Notes under the pieces: generated by a model
What the model was told of the DNA's origin: nothing
The model's database searches: none
What the model saw: the letters and a program-made list of their open reading frames with translations, nothing else
Program-made: the position numbers and the translations under genes
Shown: piece by piece, positions 25,132-36,258 of the stretch
Layout: every line of letters starts with the position of its first letter
How positions within the stretch are numbered: position 1 is the stretch's first letter
Source of the DNA: Streptomyces sp. PTY087I2
GTDB lineage: Bacteria; Actinomycetota; Actinomycetes; Streptomycetales; Streptomycetaceae
NCBI RefSeq assembly: GCF_001687325.1
Contig: NZ_LZRD01000003.1
Span: forward strand, 248,001-312,000
DNA length: 64,000 bases
Direction of reading: 5' to 3'

Positions 25132-25529
25132 ATGAGCGAGGACGAAGCGGTGCTGGTGATCGTGGACGGCGCCAATGTGGTCGGGTCCGTGCCCGACGGC
25201 TGGTGGCGGGACCGGCGCGGGGCGGCGGTCCGGCTGCGCGACTCCCTGGTTCCGTACGCCACGGACGGGCTGCCCGGGCTGCCCGGCCCGGCCGAGATCG
25301 TGCTCGTGGTCGAGGGGGCCGCCCGGGGCGTCGCATCCGTGGCCGGGGTCCGGGTCGTATCGGCCCCCGGCAGCGGTGACGATCTCATCGCCGAACTGGC
25401 GGCCGCCGCCGGACCGGACCGGGAGTGCGTCGTCGTCACCGCCGACCGCGGGCTGCGGCAGCGGGTCGAGGCGTACGGGGCCCGGTGCGTGGGACCCCGT
25501 ACGGTACGGCCTCCCCAGGGCCGGGAACG

Positions 25530-25533
<4 letters not shown>
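25132..25533 (+). CDS. NYN/PIN-like ribonuclease-fold protein
   Basis: 133 residues. The N-terminal VLVIVDGANVVGS, then SGDDLIAELAAAAG and VVVTADRGLRQRVEAYGA, give the spaced Asp residues of a NYN/PIN nuclease domain (YacP-like), with Asp in the first, second and third segments. A ribonuclease role is therefore plausible; homologues are sometimes labelled NTP pyrophosphohydrolase, for which no Nudix motif is seen. Its TAG stop shares the CTAG tetramer with the stop of the convergent permease gene. Confidence 0.7.
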
Positions 25534-27032
<1,499 letters not shown>

Positions 27033-27120
27033 CTGCGTACCTCCACGCATTGGTTGTGAACGCCATGATTCGGACCGGTCGGGCGCGCGAACGCGCCATC
27101 CGGCCCGTTTCACGCGAATG

Positions 27121-27160
27121 GGCCGGGAGAACCACCCGTACAGGGGCGGTTCTCCCGGCC
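27121..27160. terminator. Terminator upstream of permease gene / downstream of dxs
   Basis: GGCCGGGAGAACC (27121-27133) pairs perfectly with 27148-27160: 13-bp stem and 14-nt loop, lying 25 bp beyond the dxs stop on the minus strand. Confidence 0.85.
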
Positions 27161-27185
27161 CGTCGGCCGTACGGAGCGCTGTGGA

Positions 27186-29099
27186 TCAGTCGCGGGCGGG
27201 CTCCACGGCGCGGCTCTCGAAGCGGCCGTCGAGCTTGGCCACCAGGCCCGTGACCTGCCGGGCGATGTCCGGCGCGGTCAGGCCGATGTCGGTCATGACC
27301 TCGCCGCGCGAGGCGTGGTCGAGGAAGACCGGCGGGATGCCGAAGTCGCGCAGCGGTACGTCGACATCGGCGTCGCGCAGGGCCTGGGAGACGGCGGAGC
27401 CGACGCCTCCGGCACGGCTGTTGTCCTCGACGGTGACGACGACGCGGTGGCGCTCGGCGAGCGGGGCGAGCGCCTCGTCGACGGGCTTGACCCAGCGGGG
27501 GTCGACGACGGTGCTGGAGATGCCCTGCGCGTCCAGCAGATCGGCGATCTCCAGGCACATCGGGGCGAGCGCGCCGACGGAGACGATCAGGACGTCGGGG
27601 CGGGCCGCCTTCGGCTTGCGCAGGATGTCCATGCCGCCGGCCTTGCCGACCGCCGTGACGGCGGGGCCGACCGCGCCCTTGGAGAAGCGGACCACGGTGG
27701 GCGCGTCGTCGACGGCGACGGCCTCGCGCAGCTGGGCGCGGACCTGGTCGGCGTCGCGCGGGGCGGCGATGCGGAGGCCGGGCACGCACTGGAGGATCGA
27801 CATGTCCCACATGCCGTTGTGCGAGGCGCCGTCCGTGCCGGTGATGCCGGCCCGGTCCAGGACGAAGGTGACGCCGCACTTGTGCAGGGCGACGTCCATC
27901 AGGACCTGGTCGAAGGCGCGGTTGAGGAAGGTGGCGTAGACCGCGAAGACCGGGTGGAGGCCGCCGGTGGCGAGGCCGGCCGCGGAGACCGCGCCGTGCT
28001 GCTCGGCGATGCCGACGTCGTAGATCCGGTCCGGGAAGGCCTCCTCGAACCTGCCGAGGCCGACCGGCTGGAGCATGGCGGCCGTGATGGCGACGATGTC
28101 CTCGCGCTCCTGGCCGAGCTTGACCATCTCCTCACCGAAGACGGAGGTCCAGTCGAGGCCGGAGGTGGAGATCGGCAGGCCGGTGTCGGGGTGGATCTTG
28201 CCGACGGCGTGGAAGCGGTCGGCCTCGTCCTCCAGGGCCGGGGTGTAGCCGCGGCCCTTCTCGGTGAGGCAGTGCACGATGACCGGGCCGCCGAAGCGTT
28301 TGGCGCGCTGGAGCGCGGATTCCAGGGCCTCGACGTCGTGGCCGTCGATCGGGCCGACGTACTTGAGGCCGAGGTCCTCGAACATGCCCTGCGGGGCGAT
28401 GAAGTCCTTGAGGCCCTTCTTGGCGCCGTGCAGGGTCTCGTACAGCGGGCGGCCGACGACGGGCGTGCGCTCCAGGATGTCCTTGCCGCGGGCCAGGAAC
28501 CGTTCGTAACCGTCGGTCGTACGGAGCGTGGCGAGGTGGTTGGCCAGGCCGCCGATGGTCGGGGCGTAGGAGCGCTCGTTGTCGTTGACGACGATGACGA
28601 GGGGGCGGTCCTTGGCGGCGGCGATGTTGTTCAGCGCCTCCCAGGCCATTCCGCCGGTGAGCGCGCCGTCACCGATGACCGCGACGACGTGGTCGTCCTT
28701 CTTCAGGACCTCGTTCGCCTTGGCGAGGCCGTCGGCCCAGCCGAGGACGCCGGAGGCGTGGCTGTTCTCGATGATGTCGTGGTCGGACTCGGCGCGGGAG
28801 GGGTAGCCGGAGAGGCCGCCCTTGCTCTTGAGCCGGGAGAAGTCCTGGCGGCCGGTGAGGAGCTTGTGGACGTAGGCCTGGTGGCCGGTGTCCCAGAGCA
28901 CCTTGTCCTTGGGGGAGTCGAAGACCCGGTGCAGGGCGATGGTGAGCTCGACGACGCCCAGGTTGGGTCCGAGGTGGCCGCCGGTCTTGGACACCGCGTC
29001 CACCAGGAAGGTGCGGATCTCCTCCGCGAGCTGGTCCAGCTCACCGAGGCTGAGCCGGTCCAGGTCGCGCGGTCCCTTGATGCGGGTCAGCAGATCCAC
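27186..29099 (-). CDS. dxs: 1-deoxy-D-xylulose-5-phosphate synthase
   Basis: 637 residues, the usual DXS length. GTG start with AGGAGG five bases upstream. Thiamine-diphosphate motifs: [36 protein letters not shown] with the Mg-binding ND in VVNDNERS, and the transketolase pyrimidine-domain segment [18 protein letters not shown]. Condenses pyruvate and glyceraldehyde 3-phosphate as the first step of the MEP isoprenoid pathway. It is monocistronic, flanked by terminators. Confidence 0.96.
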   Translation of the reverse strand: MDLLTRIKGPRDLDRLSLGELDQLAEEIRTFLVDAVSKTGGHLGPNLGVVELTIALHRVFDSPKDKVLWDTGHQAYVHKLLTGRQDFSRLKSKGGLSGYPSRAESDHDIIENSHASGVLGWADGLAKANEVLKKDDHVVAVIGDGALTGGMAWEALNNIAAAKDRPLVIVVNDNERSYAPTIGGLANHLATLRTTDGYERFLARGKDILERTPVVGRPLYETLHGAKKGLKDFIAPQGMFEDLGLKYVGPIDGHDVEALESALQRAKRFGGPVIVHCLTEKGRGYTPALEDEADRFHAVGKIHPDTGLPISTSGLDWTSVFGEEMVKLGQEREDIVAITAAMLQPVGLGRFEEAFPDRIYDVGIAEQHGAVSAAGLATGGLHPVFAVYATFLNRAFDQVLMDVALHKCGVTFVLDRAGITGTDGASHNGMWDMSILQCVPGLRIAAPRDADQVRAQLREAVAVDDAPTVVRFSKGAVGPAVTAVGKAGGMDILRKPKAARPDVLIVSVGALAPMCLEIADLLDAQGISSTVVDPRWVKPVDEALAPLAERHRVVVTVEDNSRAGGVGSAVSQALRDADVDVPLRDFGIPPVFLDHASRGEVMTDIGLTAPDIARQVTGLVAKLDGRFESRAVEPARD

Positions 29100-29207
29100 C
29101 CGTGCCTCCTTGCGTTTGAGCTGATCGAGCGTGCCGATCCGACGATTCTAGTGTTCCGCCACCGGACGTGAGCAGCGGGCGGGCCTGTTCGTAGCGATAC
29201 CCGGACA

Positions 29208-29252
29208 CGCGCAGGTGCCCGGCACCCCCTGGGGGCACCGGGCACCTGCGCG
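29208..29252 (-). terminator. Terminator of xylFGH operon
   Basis: A 15-bp perfect stem (29208-29222 with 29238-29252, CGCGCAGGTGCCCGG type) with CCCC/GGGG pairing inside the loop, starting 10 bp after the xylH stop. Confidence 0.88.
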
Positions 29253-29261
29253 GTTGTGCGG

Positions 29262-30596
29262 TCAGGCGCGGCCCGCGGTCTTCTGGGTCTTACGGGTGAC
29301 GGAGTCGATGACGACGGTGGCCAGGAGCACACCACCGGTGATCATGTACTGGATCGGCGTGGCGATGCCCTCCAGCGACAGTCCGTACTGGATGGAGACG
29401 ATGACCATGACGCCGAGCAGCGCGTTCCAGGTGCGGCCGCGGCCGCCGAAGAGGCTGGTGCCGCCGATGACGGCCGCCGCGATGACGTTCATCAGGAGGT
29501 CGCCGGTGCCGGAGCCCTGGTTGGCCGCCGCGATCTTGGAGGCCCAGAACAGGCCGCCGATCGCCGCGAAGGTCCCCGCGATGGAGAAGACGGAGATCCG
29601 GATCGCGGTGACGTTGATACCGGCGCGCCGGGAGGCCTCGACGCTGCCGCCGAGCGCGAAGATCTTCCGCCCGTAGGCCGTGCGGCGGAGCAGGAAGTCC
29701 GTGCCGACCAGGACGATCAGGAAGAGGACCAGGGCGAGCGGCAGGCCGCGGTACTGGTTGAACATGTACGCGGCGGCGAAGGCGAACACCGCGAGGACGG
29801 CGGTGCGTACGACGATGTCGGCGACCGGGCGGGACGGGATGCCCGCGGCCTCGCGGCGGCGGGTGTCCAGGAACGCCGCGGCGAAGTAGCCGATGACCGC
29901 GATGGCGGCGAGCCCGTAGGCGGCGGCGACATCGGTGAAGTAGTACGTGGTCAGCTGGCCGACCACGCCGTCGCCGTCCAGGTTGATCGTGCCGGAGTCG
30001 CCGAGCAGCTGGAGCATGAAGCCGAGCCAGAACAGCAGGCCGGCCAGGGTGACGGCGAAGGCCGGGGCCCCGATCCGGGCGAAGAAGAAGCCGTGGATCG
30101 CGCCCATCACCGCGCCGCTGACGATGGCGACGACGATCGCCAGCCATTCGTTCATGCCCTGGGTGACGCTGAGCACCGCGACCAGGGCGCCGGAGACACC
30201 GGAGACGGAGCCGACCGAGAGGTCGATCTCGCCGAGCAGCAGCACGAAGATGATGCCCACGGCCATCATGCCGGTGGCGACCATGGTGACCGCGATGTCG
30301 CTGATGTTCTTCGCGGAGAGGAACTCGGAGTTCAGGCTCTGGAAGACGATGGCGATGATCGCGAGGCCGATGACCACCGGGATCGAGCCCAGGTCACCGC
30401 CGCTGATCTTGCGCTTGAACTCGGTGAGGTAACCGGCGAGGCCCTGCTCGCGGATGAGCAGCCGGGGGTCGACGACCGTGGCGGCGCCCTCGGCGGCGTC
30501 CGGGTTGCCGACCGGCGGCGGGTCCGCCTGGGTGGCGCCCTTGTCGAGCGGGGTGCTGCTCTTGTCCACCGTGTTGGTGGTCTCGTCGGTGGTCAC
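29262..30596 (-). CDS. xylH: Xylose-type sugar ABC transporter permease
   Basis: 444 residues starting at a GTG that overlaps the xylG stop (GTGA). After a polar 60-residue N-terminus there are about 10-12 membrane helices of the ribose/xylose permease family (BPD_transp_2): MVATGMMAVGIIFVLLLGEIDLSVGS is the diagnostic segment, followed by GFFFARIGAPAFAVTLAGLL and GGTSLFGGRGRTWNALLG. Longer than RbsC because of extra helices, as in XylH. Forms the channel for the XylF-XylG system. Confidence 0.9.
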   Translation of the reverse strand: MTTDETTNTVDKSSTPLDKGATQADPPPVGNPDAAEGAATVVDPRLLIREQGLAGYLTEFKRKISGGDLGSIPVVIGLAIIAIVFQSLNSEFLSAKNISDIAVTMVATGMMAVGIIFVLLLGEIDLSVGSVSGVSGALVAVLSVTQGMNEWLAIVVAIVSGAVMGAIHGFFFARIGAPAFAVTLAGLLFWLGFMLQLLGDSGTINLDGDGVVGQLTTYYFTDVAAAYGLAAIAVIGYFAAAFLDTRRREAAGIPSRPVADIVVRTAVLAVFAFAAAYMFNQYRGLPLALVLFLIVLVGTDFLLRRTAYGRKIFALGGSVEASRRAGINVTAIRISVFSIAGTFAAIGGLFWASKIAAANQGSGTGDLLMNVIAAAVIGGTSLFGGRGRTWNALLGVMVIVSIQYGLSLEGIATPIQYMITGGVLLATVVIDSVTRKTQKTAGRA

Positions 30597-31372
30597 TTGG
30601 AAACCTCCGCGTTGCGCGCCGCACGTCGGGTCACGGCGTTGTCCGTGGCGCCGGTGATGGCGGAGATGATCTCTTCCTGGGAGGTGGTCTTCACATCGAA
30701 GACACCGTTGTTCCGGCCCAGCCGGAGCACGGCGACCTTGTCGGCCACGGCCTTCACGTCGGCCATGTTGTGGCTGATGAGGATGACCGCGTGACCGCGC
30801 TCGCGCAGCCGCTCGACGAGGTCGAGGACCTGGGCGGTCTGCTCGACGCCGAGGGCGGCGGTCGGCTCGTCGAGGATGACGAGCTTGGGCTCGCCGAGCA
30901 TCGACCGGGCGATGGCCACGGTCTGGCGCTGACCGCCGGAGAGCGAGGCGATCGGGATGCGGACGCTCGGGATCCGGATGGAGAGCGTGGAGAGCAGCTC
31001 ACGGGAGCGGCGCTCCATCTCCACCTCGTCCAGGACGCCGAACCTGCGCAGCTCCCGGCCCAGGTAGAGGTTGCCGACGACATCGATGTTGTCGCACAGC
31101 GCGAGGTCCTGATAGACGGTCGCGACGCCGAGGTTCTGGGAGTCGTGCGGCTTGTTGATCTGCACCGCCCGGCCCTCCCACTCGATGACGCCGTCATCGA
31201 TGGGGTGCACTCCGGCGATCGTCTTGACCAGCGTTGATTTACCGGCGCCGTTGTCGCCGACCAGGGCGACCACCTCGCCGGCGTGGACCTCAAGCTCTAC
31301 ATCGGTGAGTACCTGGACGGCACCGAAGCGCTTGGAGACCCCTCGCAACGCCAACACGGGCGTAGCGGACAC
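30593..31372 (-). CDS. xylG: Xylose-type sugar ABC transporter ATP-binding protein
   Basis: 259 residues from a GTG at 31372 (AAGGAG nine bases upstream; the ATG at 31381 lies too close to it). Single ATPase domain: Walker A LVGDNGAGKSTLV, signature SLSGGQRQTVAIARSML, Walker B LVILDEPTAALG. Classical sugar ATPases such as RbsA/XylG have two fused domains; this one has one, the actinobacterial form. Separated from xylF by 308 bp containing a stable hairpin, so it is probably expressed below the binding protein. Confidence 0.9.
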   Translation of the reverse strand: MSATPVLALRGVSKRFGAVQVLTDVELEVHAGEVVALVGDNGAGKSTLVKTIAGVHPIDDGVIEWEGRAVQINKPHDSQNLGVATVYQDLALCDNIDVVGNLYLGRELRRFGVLDEVEMERRSRELLSTLSIRIPSVRIPIASLSGGQRQTVAIARSMLGEPKLVILDEPTAALGVEQTAQVLDLVERLRERGHAVILISHNMADVKAVADKVAVLRLGRNNGVFDVKTTSQEEIISAITGATDNAVTRRAARNAEVSK

Positions 31373-31680
31373 ATGAACCATCTCCTTCGCCGCCTGACCG
31401 GCGGGGATGCCGCGCCCGGGGGAAGGCGCGGCGGTGTCGAGCAGAAGAGATACGGGAAAAGCGGTGAAGCGTTCCGTCCGGCGCCCCGCCCGGTAGCGGG
31501 ACGGTTGATGTGCGGGACGCCGGACAGGCTTCGTGACGCGGGCGGGCCGGGGGCCTGCGCCCGCGCGGGCGGTGGGCCGCCCGGCCCTCGCGCGGACGCG
31601 GCGGGCCGGGTGGCGGTGGAGCGGGCGGGACCCGGCCGCTCGGGGGCGGGCCGGGTCCCTGGGGCCGGAGCCCCGGGGGA
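31373..31680 (-). other. xylF-xylG intergenic region, 308 bp
   Basis: No gene found. It is extremely GC-rich near xylF and holds the attenuator-like hairpin at 31627-31659 plus weaker GC-rich inverted repeats around 31560-31610. Confidence 0.6.
31627..31659 (-). terminator. Attenuator-like hairpin between xylF and xylG
   Basis: GGGACCCGGCC (31627-31637) pairs with GGCCGGGTCCC (31649-31659): 11-bp stem, 11-nt loop, 22 bp after the xylF stop. Likely stops or stabilises most transcripts after xylF so that the binding protein exceeds the membrane components. Confidence 0.75.
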
Positions 31681-32793
31681 CTACTTCAGGCCGATCTTGT
31701 CGCAGGCGGCCTTGTACTTGGCCGAGCAGATCTCGTCCAGCGTCCAGATGCCGTCCTTGACGACGGTGTCCTTGATGTTGTCCTTGGTCAGCGAGACGAC
31801 CGGGACGAGGACCGTCGGGATGCCCTTGGTGGTGGCGCTGTCGACCTTGGAGGTGGCGATGGAGTCGAGCTTCTCGCCCTTGGCGAGGGCGACGGCCATC
31901 TCCGCGGCGACGATGCCCTCGGCCGGGTAGGACTTGTAGACGCTCATGAACTGCTCACCGGAGACGATGCGCTGCACACCCGCGAGCTCGGCGTCCTGGC
32001 CGGTGACCGGCGGGAGCGGCGAGAGACCGGCGCCCTTGAGGGCGGTGATGATGCCGCCCGCCATGCCGTCGTTGGCGGAGTAGACGCCGTCGATCTTGTC
32101 CTTGCCGAGCGCGGTGATCGCCGCCTCCATGTTGGCGTTGGCGTTCTCCGGCTTCCACTCCTTGGTGTCGTACTCCTTGCCGTACTTCACCTTGCCGTCG
32201 AGGACGGACTTGGCGCCCTTCTTGAAGAGCGCGGCGTTCGGGTCGGTGATCGCACCGTTCATCATCACGATCGTGGCACCGTCGGCCTTGTCGCCCAGGG
32301 CCTCCAGCAGGGCGGTGCCCTGGGCCCGGCCGACCTCTTCGTTGTCGAAGGAGGTGTAGGCGTCGATGGGGCCCTCGGCGAGGCGGTCGAAGGCGACGAC
32401 CGGGATGCCGGCCTCCTTGGCCTTCTTGACGCTGTTGGCGATCGCCTTGGAGTCGACCGAGCCCAGGATGAGGGCGTCGACCTTGTTGGTGATCATGGTG
32501 TCGACCTGCTGGGCCTGCGTGGTCGCATCCTGCTTGGCGTTGGCGTAGGTGACCTTCGCCTTGCCGTCGGTGAGCTCGCTGATCTTCTTCTCGATGATCG
32601 GCCGGTCGAACTTCTCGTAACGGGCCGTCTGGTTCTCGGGAAGGAGCAGACCTATCTTCAGGTCGTCGCCCTTCTTCTCCGAGCTCTGTTCGGCCTTGTC
32701 GCCGGACTCCTTGGCGCTCCCGCAAGCGGCCAGCGAGATCGCCATCGTGGTGGCGGCAACGGCAACGGCGGCACGACGCATACGCGTGTTCAT
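31681..32793 (-). CDS. xylF: Xylose-type sugar ABC transporter substrate-binding lipoprotein
   Basis: 370 residues with lipobox ISLAACGS (Cys near 24) and a periplasmic-binding-protein type I fold of the xylose/ribose kind: IGLLLPENQTARYEKFDRP, DALILGSVDSKAI, IPVVAFDRLAEGP and NDGMAGGIITALKGAG. Captures the sugar at the cell surface for XylGH. Downstream of a ROK repressor-type gene on the same strand; an imperfect palindrome upstream at 32867 is the probable control site. Confidence 0.92.
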   Translation of the reverse strand: MNTRMRRAAVAVAATTMAISLAACGSAKESGDKAEQSSEKKGDDLKIGLLLPENQTARYEKFDRPIIEKKISELTDGKAKVTYANAKQDATTQAQQVDTMITNKVDALILGSVDSKAIANSVKKAKEAGIPVVAFDRLAEGPIDAYTSFDNEEVGRAQGTALLEALGDKADGATIVMMNGAITDPNAALFKKGAKSVLDGKVKYGKEYDTKEWKPENANANMEAAITALGKDKIDGVYSANDGMAGGIITALKGAGLSPLPPVTGQDAELAGVQRIVSGEQFMSVYKSYPAEGIVAAEMAVALAKGEKLDSIATSKVDSATTKGIPTVLVPVVSLTKDNIKDTVVKDGIWTLDEICSAKYKAACDKIGLK

Positions 32794-32866
32794 TCTCGAA
32801 CCTCCCTGACGAGGCCGCGACGTTGCGGCCGAGGTGGCTGGAAGTCAACTCGGCCCCAGCGCCAGC

Positions 32867-32887
32867 GTCAAGGAGTAAATCCTTAAC
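32867..32887 (-). promoter_or_regulatory. Operator candidate upstream of xylF
   Basis: Arms GTCAAGGA (32867-32874) and TCCTTAAC (32880-32887) are complementary at 7 of 8 positions around a GTAAA centre, 74 bp upstream of xylF. The position, between the ROK gene and xylF, makes the ROK protein the likely ligand. No confident -10/-35 pair could be placed. Confidence 0.5.
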
Positions 32888-32913
32888 GAGATGACAACGG
32901 TGCCATTCGTTAT

Positions 32914-34125
32914 CTAAGTGAAGGCAGGAGTGGCCACGGGGAGGGTGCTCTCCAAAAGGGTTGAATCCCCCATCTCGCTGAGCACCAGGGCGAGTGCGCC
33001 CAGCACCTCGGCACGGCCGCCGAGCGCCCCGGGGAGGACCGAGAGCTGCCGGGCGGCGCTGGGGATCGCGTACCGCGACACGGAGTCCCGTATGGGCCCC
33101 AGAACCAGCTCCCCGGCCTCCGCCAGCGAGCCGCCGAGCACCACGCGGCTGGGGTTGAGCAGATTGCACAGGTTGGCCACGCCGCTGCCTATGTGGCGGC
33201 CCACGTCCCCGATCACCCGGCGGCACCCCGGATCGCCCTCCCGGGCCAGCTGGACCACCCGCTCCATGGTGAGCCCGGGGCCGTGGCTGGGCTGGAGGAG
33301 CGGCAGGACGTAGCGGGCGGCGGTGAAGGTCTCCAGGCAGCCGCGGTTGCCGCAGCGGCAGACCGGGCCCGACTCGTCGAGCGTGATGTGCCCGATCTCG
33401 CCGGCCGTGCCGCCCGGGCCCCGGTAGATGGTCCCGTCGATCACCAGACCGGCGCCGACGCCGCTGGCCACCTTGATGTACGCCAGGTCCTTGACGCCCC
33501 GGCCGCTGCCCCAGACCAGCTCGCCCAGCGCCCCGAGGTTGGCGTCGTTGTCGACGTACACGGGCACGCCGAGGCGGCCGGAGAGCTCCTCGCTGGGGTT
33601 GATGCCCGTCCAGCCCGGCAGGATCGAGGTGGAGCCCAGCGTGCCGGACTCGACGTCGATGGGGCCCGGCACGCCGAGGCCGACGCCGATCACCTTGTCC
33701 GGGCCGATCCCGGTGGCCTCGATCAGCCGCTTGACCAGCACCTCGGCCCGGTCGAAGCCCTCGGCGGAGGAGGCGTCGACGTCCAGCGGTTCGGACTCCT
33801 CGGCGAGCACCTGGTGGGCGAGGTTGCCGACGGCGACGCGCAGATGCGTATGGCCGAAGTCGACGCCGATGACGATGCCCGCGTCGCCGCTGAGCGAGAC
33901 GCTGCGGGCCCGGCGGCCGCCCGCCGAGGTGGGGGTGACCTCGACCGTTCCGCCGTCCTTCAGCTCCCGGACGATATTGGAGACGGTGGCCGCGGAGAGG
34001 CCCGTGCTCCGGGCGATCTCCGCCTGGGTGAGCGATCCCGCCATCCGTACGGCGCGTACGACCCGCTCCAGATTGGCCCTGTGCAGCGATGTCTGCGACC
34101 CGGGAGTCTCCATCGACTCATCCAC
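32914..34125 (-). CDS. rok7B7: ROK-family transcriptional regulator (Rok7B7-like)
   Basis: 403 residues: an N-terminal winged HTH (SLTQAEIARSTGLSAATVSNIVREL, residues about 30-55) joined to a ROK sugar-kinase-like domain with IGVDFGHTHLRVAVGN, the ROK zinc site CRCGNRGCLET and GGTAGEIGHITLD. ROK repressors respond to sugars or sugar phosphates. From memory, the S. coelicolor orthologue Rok7B7 sits beside xylFGH and ngcEFG and affects xylose uptake, carbon control and antibiotics. Start could be ATG 34125 or ATG 34113; AGGAG lies 3 and 11-15 bases upstream respectively. Confidence 0.88.
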   Translation of the reverse strand: MDESMETPGSQTSLHRANLERVVRAVRMAGSLTQAEIARSTGLSAATVSNIVRELKDGGTVEVTPTSAGGRRARSVSLSGDAGIVIGVDFGHTHLRVAVGNLAHQVLAEESEPLDVDASSAEGFDRAEVLVKRLIEATGIGPDKVIGVGLGVPGPIDVESGTLGSTSILPGWTGINPSEELSGRLGVPVYVDNDANLGALGELVWGSGRGVKDLAYIKVASGVGAGLVIDGTIYRGPGGTAGEIGHITLDESGPVCRCGNRGCLETFTAARYVLPLLQPSHGPGLTMERVVQLAREGDPGCRRVIGDVGRHIGSGVANLCNLLNPSRVVLGGSLAEAGELVLGPIRDSVSRYAIPSAARQLSVLPGALGGRAEVLGALALVLSEMGDSTLLESTLPVATPAFT

Positions 34126-34266
34126 TCCTGCCCTTGGCGGGCGGCCCCTGAGGACCGCCCCGGCCGGGGCCGCAGCGATGAGACCCCCGCTTCCTCCAAC
34201 ATGTGAACTCTAAGCTGACCGTTCGGGGGTGCCTCCCGTCAAGACCTGAGCACCGGCGCACCCCAT

Positions 34267-34315
34267 AACAACCCGGTGCCCCGGCGGAGGGACTCCGCCG
34301 GGGCACCGGGTTGTT
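34267..34315 (-). terminator. Very strong terminator of ngcEFG operon
   Basis: A perfect 22-bp stem (34267-34288 with 34294-34315) and a 5-nt loop, 26 bp after the ngcG stop. The AA-rich outer end gives a short U-run on the minus strand transcript. Confidence 0.92.
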
Positions 34316-34341
34316 GCCGATATGTGACCTTCTCGCGTGAC

Positions 34342-35289
34342 CTACTTCAGCGCGCCCGCCGTCAGACCGGAGACGACCTGCCGCTGGAAGATGATGTAGG
34401 CGGCCAGCACGGGCAGCATCGCGATCACCAGACCGGCGAAGAGGCCGGAGTAGTCGCCCTTGTAGCCCTGGCTGGCGGCCAGCTCCACCAAGCCCTGAGC
34501 CAGCACCCGCTTCTCCGGGTCGGTGTTCAGCACCGTCGGCAGCATGTACTGGTTCCACTGCCCCAGGAAGTTGAAGATCCCGACGCTGATCAGGCCGGGC
34601 TTGGCCATCGGCAGCATGACCTGGAAGAACGTCCGGGTGTGCGAGGCCCCGTCGATGATCGACGCCTCCGCCACCGAGGTCGGCAGCGTACGGAAGAACG
34701 AGGTCAGGAAGAACACGGTGAACGGCAGCGAGTACGCGATGTACACGGCGATCAGGCCGTGGATCGTGTTCAGCAGCCCCATGTTGTCCATGACGTAGAA
34801 CAGCGGGACCAGCGCCAGCATGATCGGGAAGCTCATGCCGCCGACGAACAAGAAGTAAATGAAGCGGTTCCCGGGGAACTCGAAGCGGGCCAGCACATAG
34901 GCGGCCATGGACCCGAGGACCAGGGTGCCCACCAGCGACCCGCCCACCACCAGGATGGTGTTCAGGAAGTACTCGCTCATGTGGGCCTGGCTCCAGGCCC
35001 GGCCCCAGCTGTCGAAGTTCAGCGAGGTGGGCAGCGACCACGGGGTGTTGAAGATGTCCGAGTCGGTCTTGAACGAGGACATCACCGCCCAGAACAGCGG
35101 CAGGACGACCATGATCGCCCACAGGATCAGCATCCCGTGCGAGAAGACGTTGAGGACGGTGCCCTCGCTGCTCTTCGCGGGGGCCGATGAGCCCTTGGAG
35201 ACCGTCCCGGAGCGCTGGGCCGGAACCTTGGCGTCGGCCCCGGACGGGGACCCCGCGGGCCCGGACGGAGGGGTGTCAGTGGTCTTCAT
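34342..35289 (-). CDS. ngcG: Sugar ABC transporter permease, MalG-like (NgcG)
   Basis: 315 residues with a 45-residue Ser/Pro-rich cytosolic N-terminus, then six membrane helices. The cytoplasmic EAA loop EASIIDGASHTRTFFQVMLP contacts the ATPase. It belongs to the MalFG class of carbohydrate permeases. Start overlaps the stop of the upstream permease (TGATG). No ATPase gene is nearby, so a shared MsiK-type ATPase elsewhere must energise the system, as known for Streptomyces sugar transporters. Confidence 0.88.
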   Translation of the reverse strand: MKTTDTPPSGPAGSPSGADAKVPAQRSGTVSKGSSAPAKSSEGTVLNVFSHGMLILWAIMVVLPLFWAVMSSFKTDSDIFNTPWSLPTSLNFDSWGRAWSQAHMSEYFLNTILVVGGSLVGTLVLGSMAAYVLARFEFPGNRFIYFLFVGGMSFPIMLALVPLFYVMDNMGLLNTIHGLIAVYIAYSLPFTVFFLTSFFRTLPTSVAEASIIDGASHTRTFFQVMLPMAKPGLISVGIFNFLGQWNQYMLPTVLNTDPEKRVLAQGLVELAASQGYKGDYSGLFAGLVIAMLPVLAAYIIFQRQVVSGLTAGALK

Positions 35290-36209
35290 CAGAACTCCAG
35301 CCGCTCGCGCCGGCCCACCCGCATGACGATGGCGGCGAACGCCAGCGTCACGATGAGCAGGGCGACACCGATCGTGGTCGCGTAGCCCGCCTGTCCGTCA
35401 CGGAACGCCGACTGGTAGACGTACAGCGGCAGGACGGTGGTCGAGTAGTCGGGCCCGCCGGGGCCGACGCTCATGATGTGGACGATGGCGAAGCCCTCGG
35501 CGCCGAGCGCCAGGATGCCCATGTAGACCCAGCCGGACTGGACCGTGTCCCACAGCAGGGGCAGCGTGATCCGGAAGAAGGTCGTGAAGCGGCTCGCCCC
35601 GTCCAGCAGGGCCGCCTCGTAGAAGTCCTTGGGGATGGAGGCCATGCCCGCGGAGAACAGCACCACGAAGAAGCCAGTGGTGCACCAGACGAGGACCGCC
35701 ATGATGACCCACAGGGCCAGGTTCGGATCGCCCAGCCAGTCCGGTACGTCGTCGAAGCCCACGGCCTTGAGCGTGCCGTTGATCATGCCCTGGGCCGGGT
35801 CGAAGGCGAACTGGAACAGGATGGCCACGATCGCGATCGAGAGCACCTGCGGGAAGAAGTACGCGATCTTGTAGAACCCCGAGCCCCGTACGCCGGTGAC
35901 GGCGGCGCCCTTGCGGCGCCGCCCGCCCACGTTGAGCATGAAGGCGAAGAAGAGCGCGAGGCCCAGCGTCACCAGCGGGAGCAGCACCGCCAGCAGCACA
36001 CTGTGCTGGAGCGATTTCCAGAAGACGTCGTCGTCGAGCATCTTGGTGTAGTTGTCGAACCCGACCATCTTGAAGTCGGGGCTCAGACCCGTCCAGTCCG
36101 TGAACGAGTAGTAGATGGACTGGATGAAGGGCCAGATGACGAAGATGACGTACAACGCCATCGGGACCACCAAGAACCCGACTATGAACCGGTATTTACC
36201 GTGTTGCAT
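35289..36209 (-). CDS. ngcF: Sugar ABC transporter permease, MalF-like (NgcF)
   Basis: 306 residues, six to seven helices beginning RFIVGFLVVPMALYVIFVIWPF, with the EAA motif EAALLDGASRFTTFFRITLPLL. Partner of the MalG-like subunit for uptake of the sugar delivered by the binding protein encoded 50 bp upstream. One-base overlap with ngcG gives coupled translation. Confidence 0.88.
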   Translation of the reverse strand: MQHGKYRFIVGFLVVPMALYVIFVIWPFIQSIYYSFTDWTGLSPDFKMVGFDNYTKMLDDDVFWKSLQHSVLLAVLLPLVTLGLALFFAFMLNVGGRRRKGAAVTGVRGSGFYKIAYFFPQVLSIAIVAILFQFAFDPAQGMINGTLKAVGFDDVPDWLGDPNLALWVIMAVLVWCTTGFFVVLFSAGMASIPKDFYEAALLDGASRFTTFFRITLPLLWDTVQSGWVYMGILALGAEGFAIVHIMSVGPGGPDYSTTVLPLYVYQSAFRDGQAGYATTIGVALLIVTLAFAAIVMRVGRRERLEF

Positions 36210-36258
36210 CGTTACCGACTCCGACCTTCCCGTGCTGCCCGCCGCTGGTGACGCGTGG

